A DNA stretch of 64,000 nucleotides. Source: Sindora glabra. Its lineage: Eukaryota; Streptophyta; Magnoliopsida; Fabales; Fabaceae. Every line of letters begins with the position of its first letter. Positions within the stretch are counted from its first letter, which is position 1. The stretch spans positions 74,115,283-74,179,282 of the forward strand of contig CM035235.1 of the NCBI GenBank assembly GCA_020226215.1. The letters are read 5' to 3'. The notes beneath the pieces are model-generated. The model was not told the origin of the DNA and searched no databases. It was given only the letters and a program-made list of their open reading frames with translations. Of this stretch, positions 1 to 11,660 are shown piece by piece. Position numbers and translations under genes: made by a program.

Positions 1-287
1 AACGAGCATCCATGAAAATAAAAGCAAACAAAGGTGAGAAACTACACATACAATGAAATAAATGTTTACGTAGGCATTATAGGACTATAGGAGTATGGCT
101 TATGTATGATTGCAAATTTCTTTTCTTCTTCAATACATTCTTTTGGTTCTTTTATTTTGGATACACATAGGATAATAGGAGTATGGCTACTATTTTGAAA
201 CTAAGTTATTGTCAATTTTTTTTTTGCCATAGTTACTGTTGATTTCGTTGCTTTGCTTGAGTGTAATATTGGCTTTATGATGATATT

Positions 288-605
288 ATGTCTTATCTAT
301 ATACTGTATGTATCTCTATATACTGGTTGCATTTTTTCTGTCTCAAAGCCATATTTACAATGCTGTGAAACTCGAAAAAACTGAAGAGATAATGCTCTTA
401 AAATACAGAAGCCTCCATTACCGTTCTTAGTGTTGTTTGAAAGACATTATATTTTATCTGTATACTATATGTATCTCTATATATTGGTTGCATTTTTTCT
501 ATCTCAAAGCCATATTTACAATGCTGTGAAACCAATAAAAAATAAGGAGATAATGCTCCTAAAATACCGAAACCTCCATTACCGTTTTTGTTGTTATTTG
601 AAAGA
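288..605. repeat. Two-copy tandem duplication, period 161 bp
   Basis: A block containing TATCTCTATATACTGGTTGC (from 311) and a shared stretch about a block of CCTCCATTACCG recurs 161 bp later (from 472) with only scattered mismatches. The second copy reads through as a 68-codon frame, but that frame has no protein-like features and the first copy does not share it, so I treat it as non-coding. Confidence 0.8.
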
Positions 606-848
606 TTTCAAAATTCAAGATTGGGTGTGTTTTTAATGAGTGCAATTTTAATGGAGATACATGCTGGGTCTATTAGGCTTTAGATAAAGGGATAACTTCG
701 GGTTAAAAATTCATGAAAAATCATGCAAAATGCATAAAATTGGGGTTGGAGGAAGAGGATAACCAATGCTTCATGCGCCTAGTCTTCATACACTATCTAG
801 TAGGTTTTTTTTTTCATATTATACTATTAACCTTGCTTTTGTTTTTCA

Positions 849-1296
849 GGAAAGCAAAAACAAAGTGAATTCGATGCTGTTAATCATTCTGATTCATATT
901 TACAAGTTTAATGATGTCTTTGTTTTTCTTTTTAAATTCTTTTACATATTTAATACTTTATTATTTATATAATTATATTTATATTTTTAAATAAGAAACT
1001 CCTCCAATTGAAATGATGCAATCAGATATAAGTATCATGCAACTAGGCATAAATTTTCCATTTTAACCAATGATTCATTTTCCATATCCAAATCTCAATG
1101 GTGTAACAATACCATTCACAAGTATGTTACATGGAATGAATTTTTACAATCATTTAAGTCAGGTATATAAGCTTTCTTATTTATTATAATTTTTAACTTA
1201 TGTGTTTAATAGTAAGACTAATTATATATTTTTTATTTATATATTTTTAATTTTTTTAATCAGGAATCTGGTGCCAATTCACAGGACAAGCATTGA
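849..1296 (+). pseudogene. Decayed 3'-terminal exons of an unrecognised gene
   Basis: Three short coding-like blocks have splice-like borders. The first is about 849-905, after TTTGTTTTTCAG and ending CAA|GT. The second is about 995-1162, open except for one TAA (1072-1074 area, where a CAA would restore reading) and ending CAG|GTATAT. The third is 1264-1296, after an AG acceptor, and ends in a TGA stop; it reads ESGANSQDKH. The second and third join in phase 0. The inferred C-terminus is rich in Met, Pro, Asn and Phe. I do not recognise the family. The rest of the gene would lie to the left, beyond the window. The first block's downstream join lacks a convincing acceptor, so decay is likely. 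Confidence 0.35.
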
Positions 1297-2071
1297 AGAG
1301 CATTGTGAAATATAAATGATCTAATTTCCTTTGACTAAAAAAGAACAAATGGAATTAGTTACTGTGTCAAGTTTTGTTATTAAGGTTATCCTTTTGTTAT
1401 TTTAATAATGAAGTGGGACATATAACAGACAGTCAAATTTTTATTATTAAGGTTATCCTTTTCTAGGAACATGATAAGATGCCAATGATCGTGCTTCATA
1501 ATTCTTATTATTTTACCATATTACAATTTAAGTCCACACTCTTGAAAGTTTATTAACACATAACAATGAGAATATTACATATCTTAAAGTACTACCACTG
1601 CAAAAATATGGAATATTGCTTAGTTTAAAAAAGATGCAGAGGTTCATTAAGTTTTTTGATGTAAGATATTAATAAAACCTTCAAATTTTACCTCCAAAAA
1701 TTAATACCAACGATATTTACAATTTTATATGCCAAGAAGAAATATTTGTGTGGCAAAGTGGCAAAGAGTGCCAGGAGGAGGAAAGTAGTGAAAATCACTT
1801 TTGATAGAGTTTCACAAATATTTTTAAGGCAATTCTTAGGTGCTACACATACATCCCTACTTTTAATTTTTAATTTTTTGGTTGATTTAATAATTGATTT
1901 GATGTAAAGTAGGACAAATTTTGTCACAAAAATTGTAAGATAAAACATTTATATTTAAATTTATTTTTTATTCGCTTTCTTTTATTTTTTATGATTAATA
2001 GATTTAATGTTTAATTATAAAAAACAATATGTTTTTAATAGAAAAGGATATCTTTAATAGCAAAATCTTTT
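1297..2071. other. AT-rich intergenic DNA, nothing recognised
   Basis: No open frame, splice-bounded block or inverted repeat that I can support. The 86-codon minus-strand frame at 1,688-1,948 is low-complexity and has no domain character. Confidence 0.6.
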
Positions 2072-2640
2072 ATAGGTTTAAAACAAAAAAATTATTTTTA
2101 ATAGAAGTAAAAAAATTATAAAATTTAACCTATTACACGTACATAAATAAAGAGAATTGAACTTAAGATGATATTTATTTTTATTTAAATATTTAATTAT
2201 TTTATAATAATTTAAATTTTTATTATATATATATATTGCCCTGTGAATCAAAATTTCTACACTGGATTACTGACATCAGATTCCAATTTATAATGGAAGT
2301 TACAGAGAAATTACATAATTCTTCTTTACATAATTTTATAAATATAAAATAATGATGTATGTAAATTTAAATTTAAAGCTTTTACTTTTTATTTTTTCTG
2401 ATTTTGTGAACCCCACTTAAAAATTGTGATATTTTTATAATTAAAGTTTTGTATAAAGTGGGTCCCACTTATAATATAAATTTATTTTATAGGTTAAAAT
2501 AAAATTTTTTATTTTTTAATAGAAGTGAAAAATACAAAATTTAACCAATATACGTACGTGAACACAGGGAATGATGTATTTAGATTTAAAGCTTTTACTT
2601 TTTACTTTTTCTGAATTTGTGGACCCTACTTATATTATGT
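2072..2640. repeat. Diverged direct repeats, about 75 bp, in two pairs
   Basis: The stretch around 2,072-2,150 (TTTTTAATAGAAGT ... AAATTTAACC ... ACGTACAT) recurs at about 2,489-2,570. The stretch 2,351-2,425 (AATGATGTATGTA ... AAAGCTTTTACTTTTTA ... GTGAACCCCACTT) recurs at about 2,569-2,640. The two pairs are interleaved, as expected for decayed tandem copies of one repetitive element. Confidence 0.5.
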
Positions 2641-2662
2641 GTCAAACTCCTATTGGGTGTGC

Positions 2663-2989
2663 CTAAAAGTGACATGTTAGGTGTGTGCTGAAGCAAGAAT
2701 TTCTCCAAAAAGGGGGGCAGCGCGGAGGAGAGACAGAGAAACGGAGATAATTAGAATTCCCACAATGGAAGCTCTCCCTCACCCCCTCGAGTTCTTCTCT
2801 CGTCATTACTGACTTTGCACATTCAGTCATCGTCTGCTGCCATGCACGCTCTTTATCATAGCAAGCGACCATTTCTTTTTCATTCTTTGTCTTCAGTGCT
2901 AGTCGCCATCCGCTGGTGTGGAACGCAGTCAGCAGCAGCAACAAGGAACCCAGTACAGCAAAAAACACAAAGCTCCTGCTTTCCCTCAA
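2663..2989 (-). other. Unrecognised GC-rich reading frame, possible exon
   Basis: A 108-codon frame in an island clearly less AT-rich than its surroundings. It opens with a hydrophobic stretch (FAVLGSLLLLLTAF), followed by a charged segment with ACYDKER and TREELEGVRESF. It has no ATG at its start; it opens at a TTG just after stop codons, so if real it is an internal or downstream exon rather than a complete gene. I do not recognise a family. The opposite strand also has an 80-codon frame here; neither can be preferred with confidence. Confidence 0.25.
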
Positions 2990-3512
2990 TCATCACGAGC
3001 CTCCTTCTCTTTTTAAGATATAAGTCCGAATCGAGCGTGCACTACAATTACCTATAAGTCACTTCTGTGGCAAAACAAATTGATGGACTCATTGCAAACC
3101 TTTTGACCAGTAACTCACAACTTTCATTACCAATCCACCAAGCTTAAATGTTACTCTTTTCGATTACATTATCATGCTTTCTTTTAGTCATGCCAAAGTC
3201 ATCATCGTTTTTGTCAATAATGGTAATAATGGAAGTCGTGAAGTCTTTATTCCAGCATCTATTTAAAAGTTGATGAGAGAAATCCCTTTTTCCTTCCAAG
3301 TCCAGTAAAGTTGAAGAAGTGAGCACCACCATGAGTTGCTAACAACCATCCTCTCCTACGCCACTCTTGGTCACGAGTGAAGTTATTGGTTCAGCACGAG
3401 GAGCAATAACTTAAAGCACTTCGGTCCATAATTCACCAACTTTTCGGCATAGTTCTAACATCAACGAGTCGCTGGCAACTTTCTTAGGCAAGGCTCAAAG
3501 TAAACACCACTC

Positions 3513-3815
3513 TTGATGATACTCCATGCGCCTCCCTCATCTGTATCTCCATCTCAGCTGCTTCTTCTCGTCAAACTTTCACCACTCTGTTCCTTTTGTA
3601 GTCATGTACCACATGGGGAGACGGTGAATCCACACTTTTTCAGAGTTGGGCAATTCATAACAAAGGAAAGTATGTTGGCTTCAACGTTCCTCAAAGTTGT
3701 CGAAGAATCAAGGATAAGCACCATAGTATTCTCTGAGAAGTGCATCATTTCAGCATTCTGTTCGGACGGAATTGCGATGGTCCTTGAGTCTGTAAAGAGA
3801 TTGGCATGTAATTAA
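3513..3815 (+). pseudogene. Fragment of a TIR-domain (NLR-type) resistance gene, frameshifted
   Basis: The frame contains STFLKVVEESRISTIVFSEK, which matches the conserved TIR-domain stretch that follows the second helix in plant TIR-NBS-LRR proteins (consensus of the type LLKAIEESRISIVVFS). It is followed by a weaker SAFC..G.AMVLES block in the place of the usual 'WCLDEL' motif. The expected upstream 'DVFLSFRGEDTR' core is not found in frame. An alternate frame at about 3,525-3,600 reads Ser-rich then RQTFTTLF, reminiscent of the TIR N-terminus, which suggests frameshifts. No NBS or LRR sequence follows. It is a short relic and cannot signal. Confidence 0.4.
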
Positions 3816-3954
3816 GTTTGGTAGCTACAGTTATAAAGACAAGGAAGCCGGCTGGAATCCAATAAGAACAGTAGTCTGTGCTTCTTGTCTGATTCATTTA
3901 TTTTTATTTATTCTCTATTTTAAAAATATTTTTTTATATATAGATATATTAATG

Positions 3955-5360
3955 ATGTTATTAAGGTTTTTTTTTGTGAAGTCCTGGGATGGAATAAAAA
4001 TAAAATAGTTTGGAAGTTTAAACTATTTAATATTTTTGAGGTGGGAGATATTTTTAAAAATTAGATGAGCCAATTAACTTAAAGGATTTCAATATTTTTG
4101 TACATAAAATTATCTTATATTCGTTATGTGCACTCATATTTTATATTTGTATTTAAAATATATATTTGTGATGATAGAATAATATTAAAATTAATTACAG
4201 GTGTAATAAATATAATTTTAATTTTTCCTGAGTAATTCTTTAATCAGCTTTGATTATGAAGTCAAAAAATTTTGATATTTTAAAAATTATAAAAATAATA
4301 TTGAATTATGATTTCAATTTTCTTGAGTAGTTATGTATTCAAATTTGGTCATGAAGTTAACAAATTTAATACTTTAAAATTATGAAATAATATTAAAATT
4401 ATAATTTTAATTCTTCTAAATTTTTATTTCAGATTTGGACATGAAGTTGGATAAATTTAATAATATTAAATAAAAATCATAAATATGATATTTTTTAAAT
4501 AAATGAATAAATAAAATTATTGAAAATAATTTTTTTAAAAGACTATATTACAATTATTTATTAAAAATATGTCAAAAATAATGAGATAAAAATCTTTATA
4601 AGAAAATAAAATAATAATATTTCATCAATAATAAAATAAAATATCTCTAAAAACGTTTTTAAATATAATAAATAAAAAATATTAAAAATAATAAAACGTG
4701 TGCCTATGATGTATTAAAATTAAGTAATCCAATTGCAGGTATTATTATAATAGTACTTAATATTATTGAGATACATTATTTTGTTCAAATCTTATTATGA
4801 AGTTGAAAGGATTTAACAACTAAATTAACAAATTATTTAAAAATATAAAATATAAAAATATTTCAAAAATAATAACATATCAAAGTTAAATAATTTGATT
4901 ATAGGGGCGATCATAATAGTACTTAACATTATTGAGGCCCTTTTCCTTTGAATTCTACCATGAAGTTGGATAGATTTGGATAATCAAATCAATAAGTTAA
5001 CTAAAATTAAAAATTATATTCTTAAGAAAATATATGTAATACAATAAAGACCATCATAATTTAACTCATAAGATAGAATTAGAATAAATAGGCAATTATT
5101 CTTTGAACGGACGTTGTAAGGTGCTAACACCTTCCCTACATGTAACTAACTTCTAAATTCAACTCTGGGAATGTAGACCAATTTTGGTGTTCTAATCACA
5201 CCATAAAAAATAATTTGTAGTGACTTGATCATAAAAATGATTGGTGATGATTCTATCTTCTTTTTATTCACACCATACTAAAAAATTATGTTTCTAGAGG
5301 AGGCGTGGAAATCCACTCATCTCTCTTGAATTTTGCCGCGGGGCACGTCATGACACTTGG
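3955..5360 (+). mobile_element. Possible Ty3/gypsy (Tat/Ogre-like) LTR remnant
   Basis: At 5,110-5,180 the sequence GGTGCTAACACCTTCCCTAC is followed by a diverged CGACTC-like stretch. This resembles the conserved text near the 3' end of plant Tat/Ogre LTRs. At 5,335-5,360 GCCGCGGGGCACGTCATGAC could be the end of the LTR. Upstream lie imperfect repeats of about 100 bp (near 4,240, 4,345, 4,440, 4,795, 4,960), each carrying a (T/C)CATGAAGTT(G/A) core in AT-rich sequence. No coding region follows and only one LTR is seen. The left border is a guess. Confidence 0.4.
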
Positions 5361-5827
5361 TATGCAAATTCTTTGCCATTTGTTTGTGTTACAACCGTGA
5401 TGGTTGAAAATATAATTTTGTTATAATATATTAAATTTATAATCCCCTATCTCAAATTTCTTTATTACTTCTTGCTGCTAAAACTTGAGATATTATTGTT
5501 ATTTAGTTTGTTTCTTTTTGGGCCCTTGGCTTTATTGAATTATCAAAAAATAAAAATTATAATGTTTTGTTATAAAGTAATAGAATTATATAAAAACATT
5601 AATACTGACATAGAGAGAAAAAATTCATTAGTGCTCTAGTTTTTAGAAATATTTCTACTCCTATTGTTTCCTCTTACATTTTGACAAATAAGAAAATTAT
5701 TTCCTAAATTTTAGTATTAATATTTTAATGATATAGTAGGATTAAAAATATTTTTCTAATTTTTGAAAATGTTTTCCAAGTTTATCTCACAAAAAAAAGT
5801 TTAATAACAAGGTATCACTTAAAAAAG

Positions 5828-6330
5828 AGAAAATTACATTACTCACATATGATTTCATTGATTTTCACATAACCACTATATATTTTTAAGCATTAAAATT
5901 TGTAGGGTTATAAAATAGATTTTATTCTACAGGTAATAGAAATCAGTCCATTAACTTTAATAGATTTAGACTTTCAAAATTAAGTCCATTCCTTTTTTTC
6001 ACAAGTTATATAAGTTAGGTGGATACAAACTAGTTTGTAGATTCACAATTAAAGTTAGCGTACTAATCTGTATCTACACGAATATAGATCAAACCTAAAC
6101 CCTCTAAATTCAATCCCTTTTTTTGCGAATAATACAAACCAATTCATACAAACCAAAGTTTGTTGGTTTGTATAACTCATTTAACACCCCTAATAATTTG
6201 CCTTTTTTACTACTAATATTTTACTTATATAAATTTTTTCCTTCCAAATTTTAACGGAAAACACCATAACATGTAAGTTATATGAAATTGGATGAAATCA
6301 CATGTGGGTAAAGTTTAATTTTTTTATGTT
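5828..6330. mobile_element. Foldback MITE with about 70-bp inverted termini
   Basis: The left arm (from 5,832: TTACATTACTCACATATGAT, then TTCATTGATTTTCAC) is the inverted complement of the right arm ending near 6,325 (rc: TTACCCACATGTGATTTCAT, then CCAATTTCATATAAC), with scattered mismatches over about 70 bp. There is no coding capacity. A separate hAT-type MITE sits inside it (5,903-6,192). Confidence 0.65.
5903..6192. mobile_element. hAT-type MITE nested in the foldback element
   Basis: The element is 290 bp. Its left end is TAGGGTTATAAAATAG; the reverse complement of its right end is TAGGGGTGTTAAATGAG. It is flanked by near-matching 8-bp direct repeats, AAAATTTG (5,895-5,902) and ATAATTTG (6,193-6,200), as expected for hAT target duplications. 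Subterminal text includes TACAAACCAA repeats in both orientations. It has no transposase. Its TIR family is the same as those at 17,229 and 27,697. Confidence 0.6.
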
Positions 6331-6457
6331 TATATGAACTAATGTAAAAAATTCTCAATAAGGGATTAAAATATATTAGTCTTGTTTCTTTGTTATAATA
6401 AAACACCTTAAATAAAAAAGTCTATGATCCATGCTCTTGGTAAAAAAATGAAAATAA

Positions 6458-6783
6458 GGGTTTACTTGTTTATTACTTGAAAAATAATTTTTTATTTTTT
6501 ATTTTTTAAAATAGAAAAAGGTATTTAAAAAATTATTTTTAGAATCTATTTTTAAAACTATAGCTTCAAATTTGTAACTTAAAAATAAAAAAATAAAAAC
6601 AAATTTTAGATGTTCTCTTTAACTTGTTTTCTTGTTCTGAATATCAATTTTGTAATTAAATAAAATATTTTTCTATTTGTAACACCTATCACCATCTAAT
6701 TTTTGTGTTTCTTCAATTCAAGAATAATTTTTGAAAAAATAAATTTTGAAAATGCAAAAATAAAAATATATCCAAACATAACC
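6458..6783. mobile_element. Short MITE-like element (GGGTTTACTTGTTT termini)
   Basis: It begins GGGTTTACTTGTTTATTA; the reverse complement of its end reads GGTTATGTTTGGATATAT. The interior is TTTTTAAA-rich and includes TTTGTAATTAAATAAAATAT, which recurs in the related element at 33,760-34,044. No certain target duplication is visible. Confidence 0.45.
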
Positions 6784-7850
6784 TTTAGCATATGTAAAAA
6801 AGCAAAAAATCCTATTATTACCTGACTTATTGACCGTCAAATTACATGGAATATATCATTATTTTTTTAATTTTGTGAAAATATATATTATTTGGATTTT
6901 GTATTAGATATTTTTTATTCAGAATACAAGGTATGTGCATAGCGCCTAGTTAGAAAAAGCATGCATATTAACAATTAATTGACTCAGTGGTCGTAGGCTA
7001 TTTGTCTAGTCCTTAGAGGCACCTTGTCATGCATACCAGTAATTAGTTGATTTAATAGTTGCAAATTGTTTGTCTAATCCTGGGAAGCACCTTATTTATT
7101 TTTTACTGCTTCTATCGTAATAGAAACTGGTCTTGAGTCTGAATTGCATGGGTAATTCATGGAAAACTTAAGATTCATTTGTTGATTGGAAGACATTTTT
7201 CAAAAGAAAATCTTATTTACTCTTTCGTAAATAAAGGAGTGGTATATTGATTTTATATCCTGTTATAAAAAAATAATAATACTTAGAGTCATATTAATAA
7301 AAAATAATTTTTATTAAAAAATAATTTTTACTAAATCTTTTATATTTATTATTAAATATATAAAATATGTTTATTATTTTATTAATTTATAACTATATTT
7401 TTATCTTGGATATTTTTCAGAAAAAAGAACGGAAGTACACACCATTTAACCCATCCTCGAATGCTCTTCCCCTATGCACTGCTAACGATGAAAAAATCGA
7501 GAAGGGCAAAGACCCTGTATAATTTGCTTTAAGCGTTTTTTCCACCCTCGCCCTTTTCCAAACAAACATCAACTTTTGATCATTAACATCGCACTTTCCA
7601 AACAATCTGAAAGCATATATGTTTGCTTCCAGAGGAGAAATACATTATACTATAACATTATTGTAATTTTAGTTTAAAATTTTCATAAAAAGAATTACAT
7701 AATTTGACAAAAATGATCAATTAAATAAATAATGAGTATTAATTCTAAATTTTATAAAATTTAAGCAAGTAATTTTTTAATTTTCAAATTTAAAGGAAAC
7801 AAAATCCAACCGCTTTAATAGTGAAGGGATATTTTGCATTTTTCCTTAAG
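6784..7850. other. Intergenic, nothing recognised
   Basis: Contains two loosely similar stretches (6,960-7,020 and 7,040-7,090) sharing TTTGTCTA(G/A)TCCT then (G/A)AGGCACCTT, a degenerate direct repeat of about 75-bp spacing. The 62-codon minus frame at 7,417-7,605 has no domain character. Confidence 0.5.
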
Positions 7851-8114
7851 ATAATTGGTTATTGATAAATTTAGGTGTATAATGTGATTTTATATTTGAC
7901 ACAATTTTTATTAATAATTAATTTTTTGCAAAGAATTTGTATTAAGAGGCTTTCAATTGTAATTAAAAAATAAGTTACAGAATATAATTTATTATTTAAG
8001 GATGATTTCAAAATTTTAAATTAATTATTTTTGAAGAAAATCAATTATTATTAAAAGTTACATCAAATATAAAATCATTTTAGACACTACGGTGAATTGA
8101 TAATTACTTATTTT
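7851..8114. mobile_element. Foldback MITE, 264 bp, about 80-bp inverted termini
   Basis: The left arm 7,851-7,935 (with GATTTTATATTTGACACAAT, TTTTATTAATAATTAATTTT) pairs with the reverse complement of 8,035-8,114 (GATTTTATATTTGATGTAAC, TTTTAATAATAATTGATTTT). The loop is about 100 bp. Non-coding. Confidence 0.65.
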
Positions 8115-9170
8115 TCCAATATACCAAACAAACCTTTAATATACGAATGATACTTGCCGATTTTAGTTTACTCATTGATTGAAAATAGAAAGAGAATAAT
8201 TTAGATGATGTGATATTAGTGAGATTTTTCTTGGTAAAATGATGTTTGTGAGATTTATTTATTTATTTGTTTTTCAACACTAATTATCTCCCTATTTTTT
8301 TTTTTTTTTTTGTTTTTGAAGGATTGAATCCCTTAATATGATTTTTTACTAAAGAAGTTATGAGTCACTTAATATTTATGCAACATCCTTAGTTAAATTT
8401 AGAATATTATAAAAAGGCAAAAGGGAGGAATTTATCCTTAGGGATGACAACGAGGTAAGTTGGGATTCATACAGTGATAGTTCACTGGATATGAAAATGG
8501 AGATTTTTTGTCTCATGAAAATAAGGACGGGATAAAAGTTTGCCCTCCTGCAAATTTTGAAGATGAGACAAAAATCATAACTCCTACTCCTTTGTAATAT
8601 ATTTTAGATAAGAATATTTAAGTGTTTTACGTTATAAGGTTATAAATTTATCATTTGTGTGTGTATATCAAATATCATAAATAATTACATAATGGATGAA
8701 CATTTTACTTTGAAATAAAAATTTAAAATGATTACTGATTATATACAACTTTATAGTATTTAATTTTAGGATCTATATTTTTATTAATTCTTTTTTTTCG
8801 TAAGTTCTCATCAAAACTTTGTCTATGAAGCACAGGGATGGAACAAATTTTGTCCTCAATAATGAAGCATGAAATAACTCAATGTATTATCTACCGCAGT
8901 AGGAATGATAACTGGCCAAGATAAGGATGAGGTAACTATCTCTTACCCCATCCTCACAACTCAATCCTGGGCACCATCCTTGCCTCAACCACACTTGCGA
9001 TGCAATTTGTTGCCCTATTCCTACAATGCTTCGGTGCCCCTAGAGAAATTCGAAAAATTAGCAGAGAGGGTGGACAAAGATAACCTCCAACACTTCATGA
9101 AAAGCCTTATCATTATTACTAGAAGGAACTTGTGGGAATGCATGGCAAATAATTTATTATGTAATAAAAA
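8115..9170. other. Intergenic with degenerate GGGATGACAACG-type repeats
   Basis: GGGATGACAACGAGGTAAGT (8,442) and an echo GGAATGATAACTGG ... GGATGAGGTAACT (8,902-8,940) are diverged copies of a motif common in plant dispersed repeats. A 90-codon frame at 8,905-9,177 overlaps this and is not supported as a gene. Confidence 0.4.
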
Positions 9171-11660
9171 GCTATAAAAATTATATAAATTTTAAAATAA
9201 AATATATCATTTTATTTTATGAAATAAGTTAAAAAAGGTTGAATTAAAGTTCTAAATTGTATATTAAATATAGCCTTAATGATCGAAGGGTTATTATTTT
9301 AATTCTACGAGAAATACTAATATATATTTGATATATTATATTAAAGTATGGAAAAATTTAAGATGCACCATTAACAAAGTGGTGGATTATTGCATTAGGA
9401 GACATGCAATTTGGATTTGAGGTTGCCTTTTAGTTGGTTGTGAGAAATCCAACGAAGCAATGTTGAAGAAAATTTTTAAAGTAATTGTAGCTTAATAGAA
9501 AATGTGAAATTCAACCTTGGACTAATTCATTCATAACTCAACCCAAATCCAAAGATTGATAAGCAAGGTGACAAATTTGCAATCTAGGATTTTGGGAGAT
9601 GGCGGTGCGGTGACAGCAGCAGAATACAATGAAGAAGGAATTGAAGGGGAAAGGGAAGTGGTGACTAGAAAAGAAATTGCGGATTGAGGCAAGTGAACTC
9701 ATATATGACCTAAATTATAGTTATGAAGGTAGAGCATCTTCAAGAAATACGACAGTTGGACGAGCAAATAGAGGTACTACAATATTTTTTAATTTTATAT
9801 CTGTGATCATTGGGCAAGATCCAATAAATTTAAAAGGGTGAAATTTAATTTGTGGCTTCTAAAAAGATTAATTCCAAGCAAATATGATATAGAACTTGCA
9901 TGAAGGTATTCATATAGAATGATTTTATAAATATAAAATATAAATTGATGTTTATGATCTACCTGAGTAAAAAATTTGAGGACTTCCATTGTTTTTCAAA
10001 AACTTGGCAAAAAGTTTAAATGCAGGGGTTTGCATTGGGTCGTGCGGTGGACTTGACTATGTTGGATCGTTGGATGGCTTACAGATGAATCGAAGGAGAT
10101 GTTTGACTTAAAGGGACGGCTTAAACAAAGGAAGAAGTGGAGATTGTTTTTATAGATGATGGAAGGGATATAATGCTTATGGGGACCATCCATGGCCGTA
10201 AGTATCTCTTTTATTACAATTATGAAATGATCTCAAGTTACACATTTGCATTACCAGAGCATACAATACTCACCTGCTTAGCATTTTTGGCTAAGCAATA
10301 CACTCGATACTGCCCAACCAAATGCACTCCTACAATTTTAGAGGTTTTGAGGGTTATTTTGGCAATTTTCCTATTTACACTTAACAAATGTTCTAAACCA
10401 GTTGAGGCCGCAACATGATCAAGGCAGGGCAATTGATGGGGTGATGCACCGCTATACCATAAAGTTAGTAGTGCGTCTTAGACGCTCCCTTTAAGCATTA
10501 GTTATTTACTATGTATATTAATAAATTAATTAATTTTTAAGAAATTTCTCATAATAAAATAATGTTTGGAAATTACAATTTTGTTTTATATGATCAAAAG
10601 TACCATGTAAATACCAAAGTGTTTCTCTAATTATATATTCACAATTGTTTTAGGTGAAAAATTATCTCATTTTAGTGAATGAGTAATTTTTTTAAAAATA
10701 ACTTCTCAATGAAAATTGCAATTTTCTATTTTATATTCATAACCATTAACTAATTTTTAATTTTATTAAATATAATAAAAATAATTGCAACAAAATTGCC
10801 ACACAGGTGAATATTTATTTCCTACTTCGTATGAGTTTGATAGAAATCAATAATATCCTTCATAACAAAAGTTTCAAACAATTTTAAAATATATTACGCA
10901 TCAAAAAATAACAATATTGCAAACGATAAAATGGATTGATAAAAAGTATTACTACACAGTGAGACAAATTTTTAATTTGTGATGACATTGTAAGATATTA
11001 AACAATATTTTTAAATTTATTTCATATTAAGAAAAGGACAATTATAAATGTGATGAAAAGAGAGATAAAGTGGTTGAAAAATAAAATATAAATATAAATA
11101 AATTAAAAAAATTAAAAGATACTGTTATAAATTTGAGAAGATAAGAGTGGTTGAAAAATAAAATAAAATAAAATAAAATTAAAAAAGTGATTTGTAGTTG
11201 AAAATTGACAAAAGAAAGTAAGACAGAGAGAGAAAGAGATGGTGTGAGATGGGTGGTTATATAAATTAAAAAATGAACCACTCATAAGAGTATAAAAAAA
11301 GAATCCTATTCTCTCTGGCTGCATAGTTTTGGGAATAGATTTATTATATTAAAGGATTTGACAGAGATTTGTTGTTTCTAATTTATATATTAAGCTTATA
11401 TTTTTTCTTGGTATAATACATTAACTTTTATATTATGAAAACACATTATATTAACAATTTGTCACATTATCTTTTCCAAAATAGGTTTGAAAAATTGAAT
11501 CCTAAAGACATTGTGCGATAGTTGCCACATACAAGACCATTGGATAATTGCTTGACAAAAGTGAGAAAATGCTCATCTTGATGTCTTGAAAATTAGGAAA
11601 TAGTGATTTGAAATATGCCATTAAATTTACTTAAAGTAAGTCTTCGTGCTCGTTTTTCCT
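9171..11660. other. Intergenic; mixed-composition stretch without a recognised gene
   Basis: 9,590-9,770 and 10,020-10,440 are less AT-rich than their surroundings and look like old transcribed or coding DNA, but no frame longer than 93 codons is open and none shows a family I recognise. At 11,060-11,200 two similar segments carry GTGGTTGAAAAATAAAATA at about 90-bp spacing. A GA-rich tract lies at 11,215-11,245. Confidence 0.4.

Noticed and set aside
10137..10418. 93-codon plus frame (and a 64-codon antisense frame)
   Set aside because: Has an ATG and mixed composition, but no domain, no splice context and no homologous copy in the window; random open frame cannot be excluded.
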